Part shown: piece by piece, positions 1 through 8,318 of the stretch | How the letters are laid out: the number at the start of each line of letters is the position of its first letter | Numbering within the stretch: the stretch's first letter is position 1 | Origin: Rhizobium halophilum | GTDB lineage: Bacteria > Pseudomonadota > Alphaproteobacteria > Rhizobiales > Rhizobiaceae | DNA: 64,000 bases | Reading direction: 5' to 3' | Assembly: GCF_021648825.1 (NCBI RefSeq) | Contig: NZ_JAKJHS010000001.1 | Span: 1 to 64,000 of the forward strand | The notes under the pieces: generated by a model | The model's database searches: none | Seen by the model: the letters and a program-made list of their open reading frames with translations, nothing else | Told to the model about the DNA's origin: nothing | Made by a program: the position numbers and the translations under genes

Positions 1-24
1 CATCGACAATCCGTTCGGCACGAG

Positions 25-76
25 GTTGTCACCCATGTCTTAGGTACAAACCGTTACCTATGTGTCCGGGTCGGAC
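25..76. repeat. Imperfect tandem repeat, possible insertion-sequence end
   Basis: Two imperfect 20-base units lie side by side at about 27-46 (tgtcacccatgtcttaggta) and 52-71 (cgttacctatgtgtccgggt). Repeated short motifs of this kind are typical of the ends of some IS families (IS21- and IS481-like), where they bind transposase. No transposase is visible because the window begins here, so the assignment is inference. Confidence 0.3.
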
Positions 77-87
77 AGGGGAGGGAA

Positions 88-177
88 TGGCGGAGAGGGT
101 GGGATTCGAACCCACGATACGGTTGCCCGTATGCCGCATTTCGAGTGCGGTGCTTTCGACCACTCAGCCACCTCTCC
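88..177 (-). tRNA. tRNA-Ser (anticodon CGA)
   Basis: Read on the minus strand, the gene starts with the acceptor strand GGAGAGG (171-177) and ends with CCTCTCC, discriminator G and an encoded CCA (88-90). The anticodon loop CTCGAAA, closed by CCGCA/TGCGG, gives anticodon CGA for codon UCG. A long variable arm (catacgggcaaccgtatc) and a T-loop GTTCGAATC fit a class II tRNA-Ser of 90 bases with CCA. tRNA-Ser genes are common integration sites for genomic islands, and this one borders the decayed mobile DNA to its right. Confidence 0.96.
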
Positions 178-304
178 GCTTCGCTGGTCGGCGCTCCGTG
201 AAGCGCGGCTGTGTCTTTAGCGGCGAAATATCCGGCTGGCAAGTAGCAACTGGACGCTTCGAAAAACGATCCACCGTGAGCAAGAAATGGTGGGCCCGGA
301 GGGC

Positions 305-398
305 CTGCTGATTCGCAATGATATCAGCAGCTTGACCCTGTGTGGGACGAAAACCCCCTCTTATAGATATCAATGGCTTAGCAAAGCCGCCGTCCCAC
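305..398 (+). promoter_or_regulatory. Conserved inverted repeats upstream of the winged-helix gene
   Basis: Two perfect inverted repeats precede the gene and are kept in both copies of the direct repeat: CTGCTGAT (305-312) with ATCAGCAG (323-330), and GTGGGACG (342-349) with CGTCCCAC (391-398). Conservation outside the coding region suggests a functional site (autoregulation, replication or recombination). Which of these applies cannot be told from sequence alone. Confidence 0.5.
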
Positions 399-456
399 TT
401 TTTCCGGACGCTTCCGGCCCTTATTTTCCGGTGGTCTTGCACCTTGGGAGGTGCGC

Positions 457-1206
457 ATGAGCGGGGCGCGGCCATTTCGGGATGTGAAGCTGCAATGGCT
501 TCAGCAGCTGAGCTGCGACAAGGATTTGAGCGACAACGCCCGGTCCGTGGCGCTCTATATCGTCACCACAAATTTGAACGGCCACACCGAGAAGGCGTGG
601 CCGTCCTATCAGACGATTACCGACGCGACCGGCAAGAGCGTCAAGACCATCCAGCGCGCTGTCCGTGAACTTGAGGTCAAAGGATGGTTCGAGGTCCAGC
701 GCGGAAATGGCGTCGGGCACAATACCGAGTATCGTCCCTCAGCGGCGTCGATTCTACGTGCATCGGAAGCCCGCGAAAAGACGGACAAAGTAGTCACCCT
801 TTACCCAGAAAAAGGCGGTCAGAATCGTCCGGCAAGGCGGTCAGATATGTCCGATGAAGGGGGACAGGTATGCCCACCAAACTCAGAGAAAGAAAAAATA
901 TATAAACCTAACCCGCGCGAGGACGCCCCTGCCCGCGTCCACACGCAGCGCGCCATCCCGCTGGTATTCGTCGCTGAGACCAAGACGAAGCAGATCGAAC
1001 AGTGGCGCATCTGGCTCCGTCGTCATGGCTTTCCCTCGCTGGAAGCTTTGGAGGTACGGATCACGAAAGCCGGAACGCCAGGCTATGCCTTGCCGGGGCA
1101 CTGGCCACCGGACGAGGCGAACCCAAGATCGTCGGAATGGATCACCTTCTTCAGCCACCGCCGCGACCACATTGCCGCGAGAAGCGACCTCCGTAGGGTG
1201 TCATGA
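457..1206 (+). CDS. Winged helix-turn-helix protein (replication-initiator/regulator-like), 249 aa
   Basis: The N-terminal half (about residues 5-90) has the pattern of HTH_36-type winged helices found in phage and plasmid replication proteins: a section reading AWPSYQTITDATGKSVKTIQ, then a recognition helix and a wing (GWFEVQRGNGVGHNTEY). The middle (about 110-155) is charged and low in order. The C-terminus (WRIWLRRHG...WITFFSHRRD) is a second conserved block of unknown role. ATG 457 is chosen over GTG 451 because GGGAG lies six bases upstream. The stop overlaps the next small ORF as ATGA. A frameshifted near-copy lies at 36808-37556, so this is probably the cargo or core gene of a repeated element. 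Function is not known. Confidence 0.75.
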   Translation: MSGARPFRDVKLQWLQQLSCDKDLSDNARSVALYIVTTNLNGHTEKAWPSYQTITDATGKSVKTIQRAVRELEVKGWFEVQRGNGVGHNTEYRPSAASILRASEAREKTDKVVTLYPEKGGQNRPARRSDMSDEGGQVCPPNSEKEKIYKPNPREDAPARVHTQRAIPLVFVAETKTKQIEQWRIWLRRHGFPSLEALEVRITKAGTPGYALPGHWPPDEANPRSSEWITFFSHRRDHIAARSDLRRVS

Positions 1207-1473
1207 CGGCTGCCCCTTCTAGGGGAGCAAGACGACCACGTCATCCGGCGGGCCATCCAAGGGCCACGAACAATGCGGCCGTCAGGCGGCATACAAGACA
1301 ATGAAGAGTATCGGAGCTTTCAGCATAGCGCCGGCCGCAGGACGGGAAAGCAGGAATTCTCGACACGGCTCCGCCGGAAAAAGGGCAGCCGCAGGAGCCT
1401 TAGCGTAGCGACGCCCTAGCGGAAGGCGGGACCGACTGCCCCGGCTGAGCCGTTCCGTCTGGCTGACGTTCGT
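1199..1473. repeat. ~275-bp repeat, copy 1 (downstream of winged-helix gene)
   Basis: Starting at the stop codon of the winged-helix gene, about 275 bases recur at 11008-11284 in the same orientation with scattered substitutions. The longest shared part includes atgaagagtatcggagct and the tract through gcggaaggcgggaccgactg. The second copy is joined to a ligD remnant, so one of the two is a rearrangement product. The repeat holds no convincing long gene. Confidence 0.85.
1203..1304 (+). CDS. Small ORF overlapping the winged-helix stop (33 aa)
   Basis: ATG overlaps the preceding stop as ATGA, an arrangement typical of translational coupling. The product starts MTAAPSRGARRPRHPAG and is rich in Arg and Pro. 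ORFs starting MTA with an Arg-rich start occur at the same place after the second winged-helix copy (37553) and in the repeat at 11012, but their downstream parts differ. It could be the start of a truncated second gene of the element. No function can be assigned. Confidence 0.35.
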   Translation: MTAAPSRGARRPRHPAGHPRATNNAAVRRHTRQ

Positions 1474-1527
1474 GAGGAAGGTGGAGCTGTAGTTCGCCAC
1501 CGGGTTCGCGCGCCGGTTTGCCTATTC

Positions 1528-1616
1528 CGGAACCTCTCCCGCTGTTGCGAGTAATTGAGCAGGAACTCCAGTCCGTGCATCTGAAAGAAGCCCGTTCCCC
1601 CCGGCGGCATTTTTTC
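1528..1616 (+). ncRNA. Candidate small RNA or conserved terminator module, copy 1
   Basis: The stretch holds ccggaacc, then gagcaggaactccagtcc, then a GC-rich hairpin-like tract (agcccgttccccccggcggc) followed by a run of T. The same order of blocks occurs at 7468-7558 with a better terminator hairpin. Shared non-coding blocks ending in an intrinsic terminator suggest a small transcript or a mobile terminator module. No family name could be attached. Confidence 0.35.
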
Positions 1617-1728
1617 ATGTCGTTGACTCAGCGAACTTTGTCGCGCCCCGGGACGCGCCTCCGTACCCTCTCCTTATCCTCCTGCCAAACCTTGCTATGG
1701 TGGCGCTCCGATCCAACGGAGTGTCAAG

Positions 1729-2052
1729 ATGAACAACCTGTTCGCCTTCCAGATCGTCCCTGGCTCCGACGACCTACTTGGCTACTGCCGCAGCATGGAA
1801 GAAGCCGTGACCGAGGCAGCGACTCATCGAATGGAGTTGATCAAAGGCCGTGAGCTGGGTGAGGACAACGATGAGGTGCTCCAGCCGATCGCCCTGTATG
1901 AGCTTCGCCTCAAGCCCTTGACTCTCGACCTGCTGCTACCCGTGCTTAATCAACAGCAAGAATTACCGGAGGCGCTGGTGGAGGAGATGACGCGAGTGGG
2001 AGAGGTGGAGTGTACCCGGTGTTTTGATCCCACGTTGCCCGCTGTTGCTTGA
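1729..2052 (+). CDS. Hypothetical protein, 107 aa
   Basis: The product (starting MNNLFAFQIVPGSDDLLGYC) is acidic and looks like a genuine soluble protein, with helical segments around residues 20-50 and 60-95. No family was recognised. The last 20 or so codons run into sequence just before the IS66 tnpA gene, so the natural C-terminus may have been replaced when the element inserted. A poor AAC-GGAG site (about 13 bases upstream) precedes ATG 1729. Confidence 0.5.
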   Translation: MNNLFAFQIVPGSDDLLGYCRSMEEAVTEAATHRMELIKGRELGEDNDEVLQPIALYELRLKPLTLDLLLPVLNQQQELPEALVEEMTRVGEVECTRCFDPTLPAVA

Positions 2053-2095
2053 TCTGTGATCGAGTTTCCATGGACGAGCGACAAGGAGTTTCTCC

Positions 2096-2485
2096 ATGGA
2101 GACTACATTGGAGGTTCTCACAACAGGTGGTAGGCGACGCGAAGGCAATCGCCAATGGCCTGATGAGGTCAAGGCACGGATTGTATCCGAGAGCTTACGA
2201 CCAGGCGCGACGGTGAATGAAGTAGCGGGGCGCTACGGGCTGAAGGCCAACCACCTGTCATCTTGGCGCACGCTGGCGCGGCAGGGCAAGTTGGTGTTGC
2301 CAGAGCCGGAGGACGCGGTTGAGTTCGCGGCCATGGTCATCGATACGCCATTGCCGGAGCCGCCGACGGTAAAGGCTGCTACGCGCCCCGAGATCGTCGT
2401 CGGCCCAGTCACCATCCGTCTTGAGGAAGGAGCGTCTGCGTCCCGGATCGCTTCCATCGGCCGCGCCTTGGCGGCGGCAACATGA
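2096..2485 (+). CDS. tnpA: IS66 TnpA accessory protein
   Basis: The 129-aa product has the IS66 TnpA layout: an N-terminal helix-turn-helix with PDEVKARIVSESLRPGATVN and GRYGLKANHLSSWR (about residues 22-60), then a loosely conserved C-terminal domain. Proteins of this group bind DNA and support the TnpC transposase. The stop overlaps the tnpB start (ATGA at 2482-2485), as usual in this family. It appears intact. Confidence 0.9.
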   Translation: METTLEVLTTGGRRREGNRQWPDEVKARIVSESLRPGATVNEVAGRYGLKANHLSSWRTLARQGKLVLPEPEDAVEFAAMVIDTPLPEPPTVKAATRPEIVVGPVTIRLEEGASASRIASIGRALAAAT

Positions 2486-2833
2486 TCTTTCCGTCAAACC
2501 GCGTGCGGATCATGATGGCGACCAAACCCGTAGATTTCCGCAAGGGTCATGATGGCTTGGCGGCGCTGGTGAAGAATGAACTGCACAAGGACCCGTTCAC
2601 CGGAACGGTCTTCGTGTTCCGGTCACGCAAGGCAGACCGTTTGAAGCTCATCTACTGGGATGGGTCCGGGATCGTCATGGCCTACAAGCGGCTAGAAGAG
2701 CACGTTCATCTGGCCCGGCATCAAAGATGGTCTGATGACGCTCACCCACGCCCAATTCGAAGCCCCGTTTGCGGGACTTGATTGGCGGCGGGTTCATGCC
2801 GTCCAGACGAGGACGACGGAGGCCATCGAATAG
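2482..2833 (+). pseudogene. tnpB: IS66 TnpB (Orf2), frameshifted
   Basis: The N-terminal 73 or so residues match IS66 TnpB (MMATKPVDFRKGHDGLAALV, FVFRSRKADRLKLIYWD, YKRLEEH). The frame then slips near 2703: after GAAGAGCAC the family sequence TFIWPGIKDGLMTLTHAQF continues in another frame to a stop at 2831-2833. About two bases are missing compared with the expected codon order. In the unshifted frame the product ends early, without the usual C-terminus. Confidence 0.88.
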
Positions 2834-2902
2834 CTGCGCCACGATGACTCAGCACCGCAAATTCGAGAGGTAAATCAGCCCAGGATTTGGTAGCTTCCGG
2901 CC

Positions 2903-4457
2903 ATGCTTGATGCCGCCGACCTTCCCGATGATGTTGCCGCCCTAAAGGCGCTGCTGATCGCGGCGCAGGCACGCGAGGCGGCCAAGGACGTCGCGATAGC
3001 CAGCAAAGACGAGCATATCGCCCGAAAGGATGAGCGAATCGAACGCCTTGAGAAGCTCGTACCAGCGTTCAAGCAGGCCGCCTTCGGACGCAACTCCGAG
3101 AAGACCGATCCTGACCAATTCGACTCGGCGCTGGAAGACCTAGAGACGGCTATCGCCGTGATCCATGCTGAGGATGAGGCGGACGCTCCTGCAGGAAACG
3201 GGATCAGCGAGCCACGTGCGATCAATCACAGCTCCCTTCCAAAGCATCTTCCGCGTATCGAGGAGGTGATCGAGCCAGAAAGCCTGATCTGCGCCTGCGG
3301 TGGTTGCATGCACTGCATTGGCGAGGATGTCTCCGAGCGGCTGGACGTGATCCCGGCACAGTTCCGCGTGATCGTCACCCGCCGCCCTAAGTATGCCTGC
3401 CGGGCCTGCACCGATGGGGTCGTCCAAGCCCCAGCTCCGGCACGGCTGATCCAGGCAGGGTTACCGACGGAAGCGACCGTCGCCCATGTGCTGGTACCAA
3501 GTACGCCGATCATCTTCCGCTCTATCGGCAGGCCCAGATCATGAGCCGCCAGGGCATTGACCTTGACCGATCTACGTTGGCTGACTGGGTCGGTCGGGCA
3601 GCCTATGAACTGCGGCCTGTCTTCGATGCGTTGATCGCTGACTTAAAGCGCTCATCCAAGCTGTTCATGGACGAAACCCGTGCCCCGGTTCTCGACCTGG
3701 CTCCCGCAAGACGAAAACCGGATACTTCTGGGCGCTGGCGCGTGATGATGGGGCGGTGGCGCTCCGCCGGGTGTCGCCTTCACCTATGCTCCTGGTCGGG
3801 GAGGCATTCATGCCGAACGGATACTGCAGGGTTTCTCTGGCATCCTGCAGGTGGATGGATATGCCGGATACAACAGGCTTATCGCACCAGAGCGTGTCGG
3901 CCCAGACTTCAGCTTGCCTTTGCTGGGCCCACGCCCGGCGCAAGCTGGTGGAGATCACCCGCAACGGGTCAGCACCGATTGCCGAGGACGGCGTCAAGCG
4001 GATCGGCGAACTATATCGCATCGAAGCTGAACTGCGCGGTCTTGATCCCGAGGCTCGTCTCGCTGGACGGCAAGAGCGGTCAGCGCCACTCGTCGCAGAC
4101 CTGCATAGCTGGCTCGTCCATCATCGAGCACGCGTCGGAATGAAGTCTCCACTTGGCGAGGCTTTGACCTACATCGCCAAGTACTGGGATGGCCTGCAGC
4201 TCTTCCTGATCGATGGCCGCATCGAGATCGACAACCACAGCGTAGAGCGGACCATCCGTCCGATTGCCCTTAATCGGAAGAACGCACTCTTCGCGGGTCA
4301 TGATGCCGGAGCAGAGAATTGGGCAATCATCGCTTCGCTGATCGAGACGTGCAAACTCAATGCTGTTGATCCCATTGCGTACCTAACCCGCACGCTCACA
4401 GCGCTTGTAAATGGTCATAAGCAGCGTCAGATCGCGCGCCTCCTGCCTTGGGCTTAG
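2903..4457 (+). pseudogene. tnpC: IS66 transposase TnpC, multiple frameshifts
   Basis: Pieces of one IS66 transposase lie in successive frames. 2903-3520 has the coiled N-terminus (AKDVAIASKDEHIARKDERI) and the zinc-binding region CACGGCMHCIG. 3541-3760 has MSRQGIDLDRSTLADWVGRA and the KLFMDET catalytic stretch. 3840-4457 has WAHARRKLVEI and the C-terminal DDE-region sequence NHSVERTIRPIALNRKNALF. Breaks lie near 3500-3540, 3690-3760 and possibly 3840. The original protein would be about 510 aa. It is inactive as it stands. Confidence 0.9.
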
Positions 4458-5382
4458 GTGACTGATTAGACTTGCCCGCAAGCCGACGGGCGTCTGCGCC
4501 CTTCCCACTGGCTTGCCGCCGCTTCACCCTCTTCCACAACGTATCTGAGACGATACGCAGTTGTGGAATCTCCTGGACGATGTGCTGCTCTGGCGAGTTC
4601 AGCCGGGATACCCGGCGTTCGCTCACCGGGTTCTTTCGGTATGCGAGCCTATTGAACACCAAGCGGCCTATATACAACTCGTTGTTCAAAATTCCGGTCC
4701 CTCTTCGCCGGTGGCCTCGGATCGCCGTTCCTCTCCAAGCCTGCCCGCGAGGGCCAACTACACCCTTCTTGTTAAGCCTGTCGGCGATTAGGTCCGGACT
4801 AGAGCCCTTTGCATACTGTTGGAATATCCAAACGATGACATCGGCTTCGTCGGGATTGATATCCCTCAGGCCTCGGATGGGCTCACCGTCTGCTCCAAGG
4901 ACCTTTTTGATCGCGTAGCCGTAGCAAATGCCGCCGGGCACTCGTCCCTTTTTTGCTACCGTCTTCATTCCTTCTCTTGTGCGATATCGGACCTGTTCCA
5001 GCATCTCGCTGTTGAGGACGGCCCTAAGGCCAAGCTCCATTGACGACACCTGCGAGCTGCCATGAACGGTCCAGAGTTCGATCTCATGAAAGTGCAGCAG
5101 CTTCAGCACTTTCGCGCTGTGCTCGAGGTCTCGCGACAGGCGATCAAGGGTCAGGCAAAGAAGGACGTCGAATGCGCCTTCTCGCGCCCCCTTCAAGGCG
5201 GCCTGAAGACCTGGCCTTGTATCGAAGCTAGCGCCGCTTACCCCTGCATCGACAAATGTCTGATAAAGCGTCCAGCCACGCTCCAAAACAAATGACGTTC
5301 CCAAATCGATCTGGGTTTCAATGGACGCAGGGTTCTGCTGATCTGTTGAGTAACGGGCGTAGATGACCACTCTCTTGCACAT
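4396..5382 (-). pseudogene. Large serine recombinase, C-terminus lost to IS66
   Basis: The N-terminal resolvase domain (about residues 4-150) has the catalytic serine in VIYARYSTDQQNP (Ser12) and the conserved LDRLSRD. It is followed by a Recombinase domain (about 165-285, YGYAIKKV...GRLVFNRL). Members of this family usually run to 450-550 aa with zinc-ribbon and coiled-coil parts; here the protein ends at 328. Its last 20 or so codons are IS66 sequence read backwards. The zinc ribbon needed for DNA binding is missing, so activity is unlikely. It was probably the integrase of the island or phage that brought this region. Confidence 0.88.
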
Positions 5383-5601
5383 GTCGGCCTCCCAAAGACG
5401 ATGGAGGTGGAAGGTATCACGACCTGCCCTCTCAGTTGTCGGAGGAGAACAAGCTCATTGGCGAGGTCAAGGTGAGGAGACAACAGCGCTTTCGGTGGAG
5501 TAGTTGGAACGGCAGAAAAACTCTGCTCTTATGGGCTCCCCTTGCGGAGTGACGACCGCCCGTGAGCCTGTTCCAACAGGTGAGATACCGGAGTTAGACT
5601 G

Positions 5602-5694
5602 ATGCAGATTTTATTGAACGTGGTTCTGGCGGTCGGCATAATCACGGTGGGGGGTTTACTGGCGTACAAAATGGAGATGGCTGCGGGTTGGTGA
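5602..5694 (+). CDS. Single-span membrane micropeptide, 30 aa
   Basis: ATG is preceded by CCGGAG with about eight bases spacing. The product has one hydrophobic segment (ILLNVVLAVGIITVGGLLAY) followed by KMEMAAGW. Its shape is that of a small membrane peptide, such as a type I toxin or a respiratory micropeptide, but no family was recognised. It lies 15 bases before the next gene in the same direction and may be co-transcribed with it. Confidence 0.45.
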   Translation: MQILLNVVLAVGIITVGGLLAYKMEMAAGW

Positions 5695-5709
5695 TAGGGG
5701 GACGTAGTT

Positions 5710-6036
5710 TTGAGCAACACCACAGACTTCATCGCGGAATTGGTGCGGGCGGCGAACGAAGTGGAGAGGCTGACAGAGATTGAGCGCGGACGGCTATTCG
5801 AGCGCTCCGTCACGACGATTAGGGCCATGCGGGAGACCGTCAGCATACAATCAGCCCAGGCGGATGCAGACAAGATAGTAGAACTGCAGGTCATGGTGGC
5901 CATTCGAGGAACGCGAACGAAAGATCCCTCGGAGGTTCGTGACGCACTACTGACCGCCGCCGGCATGATCCGGGATCTCCACATCGTGCTGGATACGGGG
6001 ACGGAGATAGAGCTCGGGGGAGGAAAGCCTGTCTAG
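5710..6036 (+). CDS. Hypothetical protein, 108 aa, mostly helical
   Basis: The start codon at 5710 is TTG (gtagttTTGagcaac) and gives MSNTTDFIAELVRAANEVER. The N-terminal 60 residues are strongly helical and charged, with heptad-like spacing (coiled coil likely). The C-terminus ends VLDTGTEIELGGGKPV. No known domain was seen. Small ORFs of this kind are common in rhizobial accessory DNA. Position and codon use suggest a real gene, perhaps with the 30-aa peptide just upstream. Confidence 0.45.
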   Translation: MSNTTDFIAELVRAANEVERLTEIERGRLFERSVTTIRAMRETVSIQSAQADADKIVELQVMVAIRGTRTKDPSEVRDALLTAAGMIRDLHIVLDTGTEIELGGGKPV

Positions 6037-6082
6037 ACCCGACGCGCAATGCGCCGGGCCCGGATGCCGATATATGGTTAAA

Positions 6083-6475
6083 TCAATCCAGGACCTGGAC
6101 CACCGTGTAGGTCTGTGGGTCAACGATCACACGGCGTTCGTTGACATAGGTGTAGGCGTACGCAGGCGCTTCCGGAATTGGCGTCAGCACGACTGTCTGC
6201 GGTAGTGGCTGGCCAACGACGACTTCGGCCTGCACCATGACAGGCTCTGCCGGCATCGGCTGCTCGCGGACGTAAGTGACAACGCGCTCCGGTGGCGGAT
6301 CAATGGCCGTACCAAGAACTGCACCTGCGATGCCGCCGACAGCGGCGCCGACCGGACCGCCGACGATGGCGCCCGTTACTGCACCGCCTGCTGCACCGCT
6401 GGCGGTGCCTTCCTGTGCTATAGCTGCGGTGCCTACGAGAGCAAGCGACGCAGCGGCAATGATAATCTTCTTCAT
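6083..6475 (-). CDS. Secreted glycine-zipper protein with DUF1236-like C-terminus, 130 aa
   Basis: A clear signal peptide (MKKIIIAAASLALVGTAAIA, cleavage after AIA) is followed by a Gly/Ala-rich zipper (about residues 24-58, GGAVTGAIVGGPVGAAVGG), a Pro-rich linker and a C-terminal region with two similar units (VVTYVREQP and AYTYVNERRVIVDPQTYTVVQV), as in DUF1236 proteins of Rhizobiales. ATG 6475 is chosen over 6481 because AAGGAG then sits six bases upstream. Such proteins are exported to the periplasm; their role is unknown, though glycine zippers often associate with membranes. Confidence 0.75.
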   Translation of the reverse strand: MKKIIIAAASLALVGTAAIAQEGTASGAAGGAVTGAIVGGPVGAAVGGIAGAVLGTAIDPPPERVVTYVREQPMPAEPVMVQAEVVVGQPLPQTVVLTPIPEAPAYAYTYVNERRVIVDPQTYTVVQVLD

Positions 6476-6629
6476 GGCCATCTCCTTGGGTTGTGGCAGC
6501 CCCCTCAACGCGCACTTGTCGTCCCCGTTCCCCCGCAAGACCTATGGCGCAACGTGGTAGGACTTTTGCCCAGCGAGCGCGCTCTTTCGGTTCATCTAGC
6601 GTTCATGTAGGCTCCACCAAACTGAAAGC

Positions 6630-6827
6630 ATGATACATCACACGCCAGATCTAAGACCTCTTGATCCTTCTGACTTGGATATACTTGAACGCGTCCTTGA
6701 TGCGGCCTGCAAGCGGAGAGGCATCGACAAGAGCGACTTGGACGCTGAGTACATCGCCGCTGAACTTGTTCAGCATTACGAGCACGGTGTGAGGCAGGAG
6801 GTGGAGCTCAGGGCGCTGGTGGGCTAA
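6630..6827 (+). CDS. Hypothetical protein, 65 aa
   Basis: A short acidic helical protein (MIHHTPDLRPLDPSDLDILE...DLDAEYIAAELVQHYEHG). The pattern of a small helical protein with a terminal ELRALVG occurs among rhizobial orphan genes. No function was recognised. It lies alone, 154 bases from the divergent secreted protein gene at 6475. Confidence 0.5.
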   Translation: MIHHTPDLRPLDPSDLDILERVLDAACKRRGIDKSDLDAEYIAAELVQHYEHGVRQEVELRALVG

Positions 6828-6848
6828 CCCGGGCTCCTAACGGAGGTG

Positions 6849-7025
6849 ATGGCTACGACCCACATTCGCGCAGTCGGTGTCGCGAGCTTGATAGGCAGAT
6901 CCGGCCTCAGCTCACTTATTCTGAGGAGTTCCGACTGGACACTGATCCCCCTCATCAATAGCCAAGGATCAACCATTCGAAGCGCGGCTCAGGCACTTCT
7001 AGAGGCTCAGCCCGCGTCGTCTTGA
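6849..7025 (+). CDS. Possible small protein, 58 aa
   Basis: ATG 6849 directly follows a strong GGAGGTG sequence, and the frame stays open for 58 codons (MATTHIRAVGVASLIGRSG...). Against it: the ribosome site is closer to the start than is usual, and the end overlaps the convergent gene at 7007 by 19 bases. It is recorded as possible only. Confidence 0.25.
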   Translation: MATTHIRAVGVASLIGRSGLSSLILRSSDWTLIPLINSQGSTIRSAAQALLEAQPASS

Positions 7026-7243
7026 GTATCTTTTCGGCTCTCCATCGCGAGGGCATGAAGGCCATGGACTGCGCTCGGCTGCCTACCTGCAGCCAGGATC
7101 ACGGCGTAGAAGGCGCCACGTGTGATCTCCTTCTTGGTTGCCTTGGGATGCACTTTCCTCACAGCTTCAGAAAGCTCCTTGGGCCGCATTTTTGGCTTAG
7201 CTAGCTGAGACACCGTCTTTGCAATCTTCTCGATCTCGGACAT
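7007..7243 (-). CDS. Hypothetical protein, 78 aa
   Basis: The start at 7243 (MSEIEKIAKTVSQLAKPKMR) has GGAG five bases upstream; an upstream in-frame ATG at 7312 lacks such a site. The product is basic, with a helix-rich region KELSEAVRKVHPKATKKEIT that could be a small DNA-binding fold. It ends in an Arg/Asp-rich tail. No named family was recognised. Confidence 0.5.
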   Translation of the reverse strand: MSEIEKIAKTVSQLAKPKMRPKELSEAVRKVHPKATKKEITRGAFYAVILAAGRQPSAVHGLHALAMESRKDTQDDAG

Positions 7244-7467
7244 TGAAGCTCCAATGTTATTCAGGATCTTCAACGGCAATTGGCTGTCACAATCAAGTGC
7301 GCGAGTTGCCATGCAGTCCCGGCATTAGCCTCATCGGGAAGAAGTGAGGAGCAGCGCAGCCTTTGCCCACCATTGGAAACTCGATACGCTCCCTTCACCG
7401 CTCGTGCCTACAGAAAGATCATGAGCGAAATAAGCCTTGGACTATCCGCGAGCCACCCACTGCCCGG

Positions 7468-7558
7468 CGGAACCGAGCAATCTTCCAGAGATACTAGAGC
7501 AGGATCTCCAGTCCACACATGGTGAGTGAAAGGCCCGTTCCCCTGACGGGCTTTTCTC
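7468..7558 (+). ncRNA. Candidate small RNA or terminator module, copy 2
   Basis: This repeats the block order seen at 1528-1616: cggaacc, gagcaggatctccagtcc, then a perfect intrinsic terminator with arms GCCCGT (7533-7538) and ACGGGC (7546-7551) and TTTT after it. The coding-poor setting and the two dispersed copies argue for a conserved transcript end. The terminator itself is well supported; that a small RNA is made is inference. Confidence 0.4.
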
Positions 7559-7598
7559 ATGCCTCCCGATATAGGAAGTTGCTGCTCCGAGAGGCCGC

Positions 7599-8098
7599 CT
7601 ACGCTCCGTAGAAGGCCTGATGATAAACGACGACCCCTTGCCGAGTATGTGTCCCAAAATCCAGACACTGGAAATACTCTGGGGAACACCGGGGAAGCTC
7701 AGAGCAGGATCGGCGTGGAAACCAAATCGGGAATAATAGCCAGGATCGCCGAGAACGACACATCCAGCGGCACCGATGGATTTCATCTGTGCTAGACCGG
7801 CTTCGATCAGACGAACTCCGACGCCTTGCCGCTGTCGGTCAGGTCGTACGGCAACGGGCCCTAGGCCGTACCATTCAATATCCCTTCCATCGATCTGGAC
7901 GGGGGAGAAGCCGACATAGCCGACAATTTCACCTTCTCGTTCTGCCACAAGGGAAACGGACAAAGCGCCTCCCTCCCTCAGGGCATCAATAATGGCTCCC
8001 TCGGTTCCGTTGCTATGTGGAGCACCGTCGAACGCGGCGGTGACAAGCGCACGGATCTCTTCGCTATCCCGAGGATTTTCTTGTCGTACGATCATGAG
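7599..8098 (-). pseudogene. GNAT N-acetyltransferase (YhbS-like), frameshifted near its end
   Basis: From ATG 8098 (MIVRQENPRDSEEIRALV) the product carries a full GNAT fold with the acetyl-CoA loop VRPDRQRQGVGVRLIEAG and the family sequence GDPGYYSRFGFHADPALSFP. Just after PGVPQ (near 7678) the frame slips; the expected ending YFQCLDFG...VVVYHQAFYGA is found one frame over and stops at 7599-7601. A single missing base explains this. Without the shift the ORF would run on with unrelated sequence. The acetyl-CoA site is intact, so partial function cannot be excluded. Confidence 0.8.
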
Positions 8099-8318
8099 AG
8101 CTTGTGTAGCAAACGAGCATTGTATGACCAAGACGCCACCATCTAGGCCTGTGGCATTTACGTCAACCCGCACAACGCCGGGACGCCCGCTGCGGAGCAG
8201 CTGAACCGCTACCCCCTGCGCGCCGCTGCGGCGAAAATCCCTGAAGAATGTAGAGGCGCCGCCGTTTTGAAGAACAGCTACGCCTCTCAATCCCAGGCTC
8301 CGTCGGTCGCAGCCCGAC

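Larger units (their letters stand above)
288..1206 (+). repeat. Left copy of a ~0.92-kb direct repeat carrying a winged-helix gene
   Basis: This segment recurs in the same orientation at 36639-37556. Similarity starts abruptly at tggtgggcccggaggg and runs to the stop of the winged-helix gene. From 288 to the gene start I count only five substitutions and no gaps. Flanking DNA is unrelated on the left; on the right the two copies diverge just after the gene. The opening tggtgggcccgg resembles the reverse complement of a tRNA 3' end (CCA plus acceptor strand), which could mark an integration site, but this is unproven. Confidence 0.9.
2096..4457 (+). mobile_element. IS66-family insertion sequence, degenerate
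   Basis: The three genes of an IS66 element appear in order: tnpA (intact), tnpB (frameshifted) and tnpC (frameshifted at least twice). The limits given are those of the coding part; I could not identify the terminal inverted repeats or the 8-bp target duplication with confidence. The right end lies within a serine recombinase gene whose reading frame runs into the element at 4396-4457. With tnpB and tnpC broken the element should not transpose by itself. Confidence 0.9.

Noticed and set aside
60..720. Several ORFs overlapping the tRNA-Ser and the region before the winged-helix gene
   Set aside because: They are other-frame readings of a tRNA gene and of a conserved non-coding stretch, with no ribosome sites or family matches.
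4472..5295. Plus-strand ORFs opposite the serine recombinase
   Set aside because: They are antisense shadows of a gene with clear resolvase motifs.
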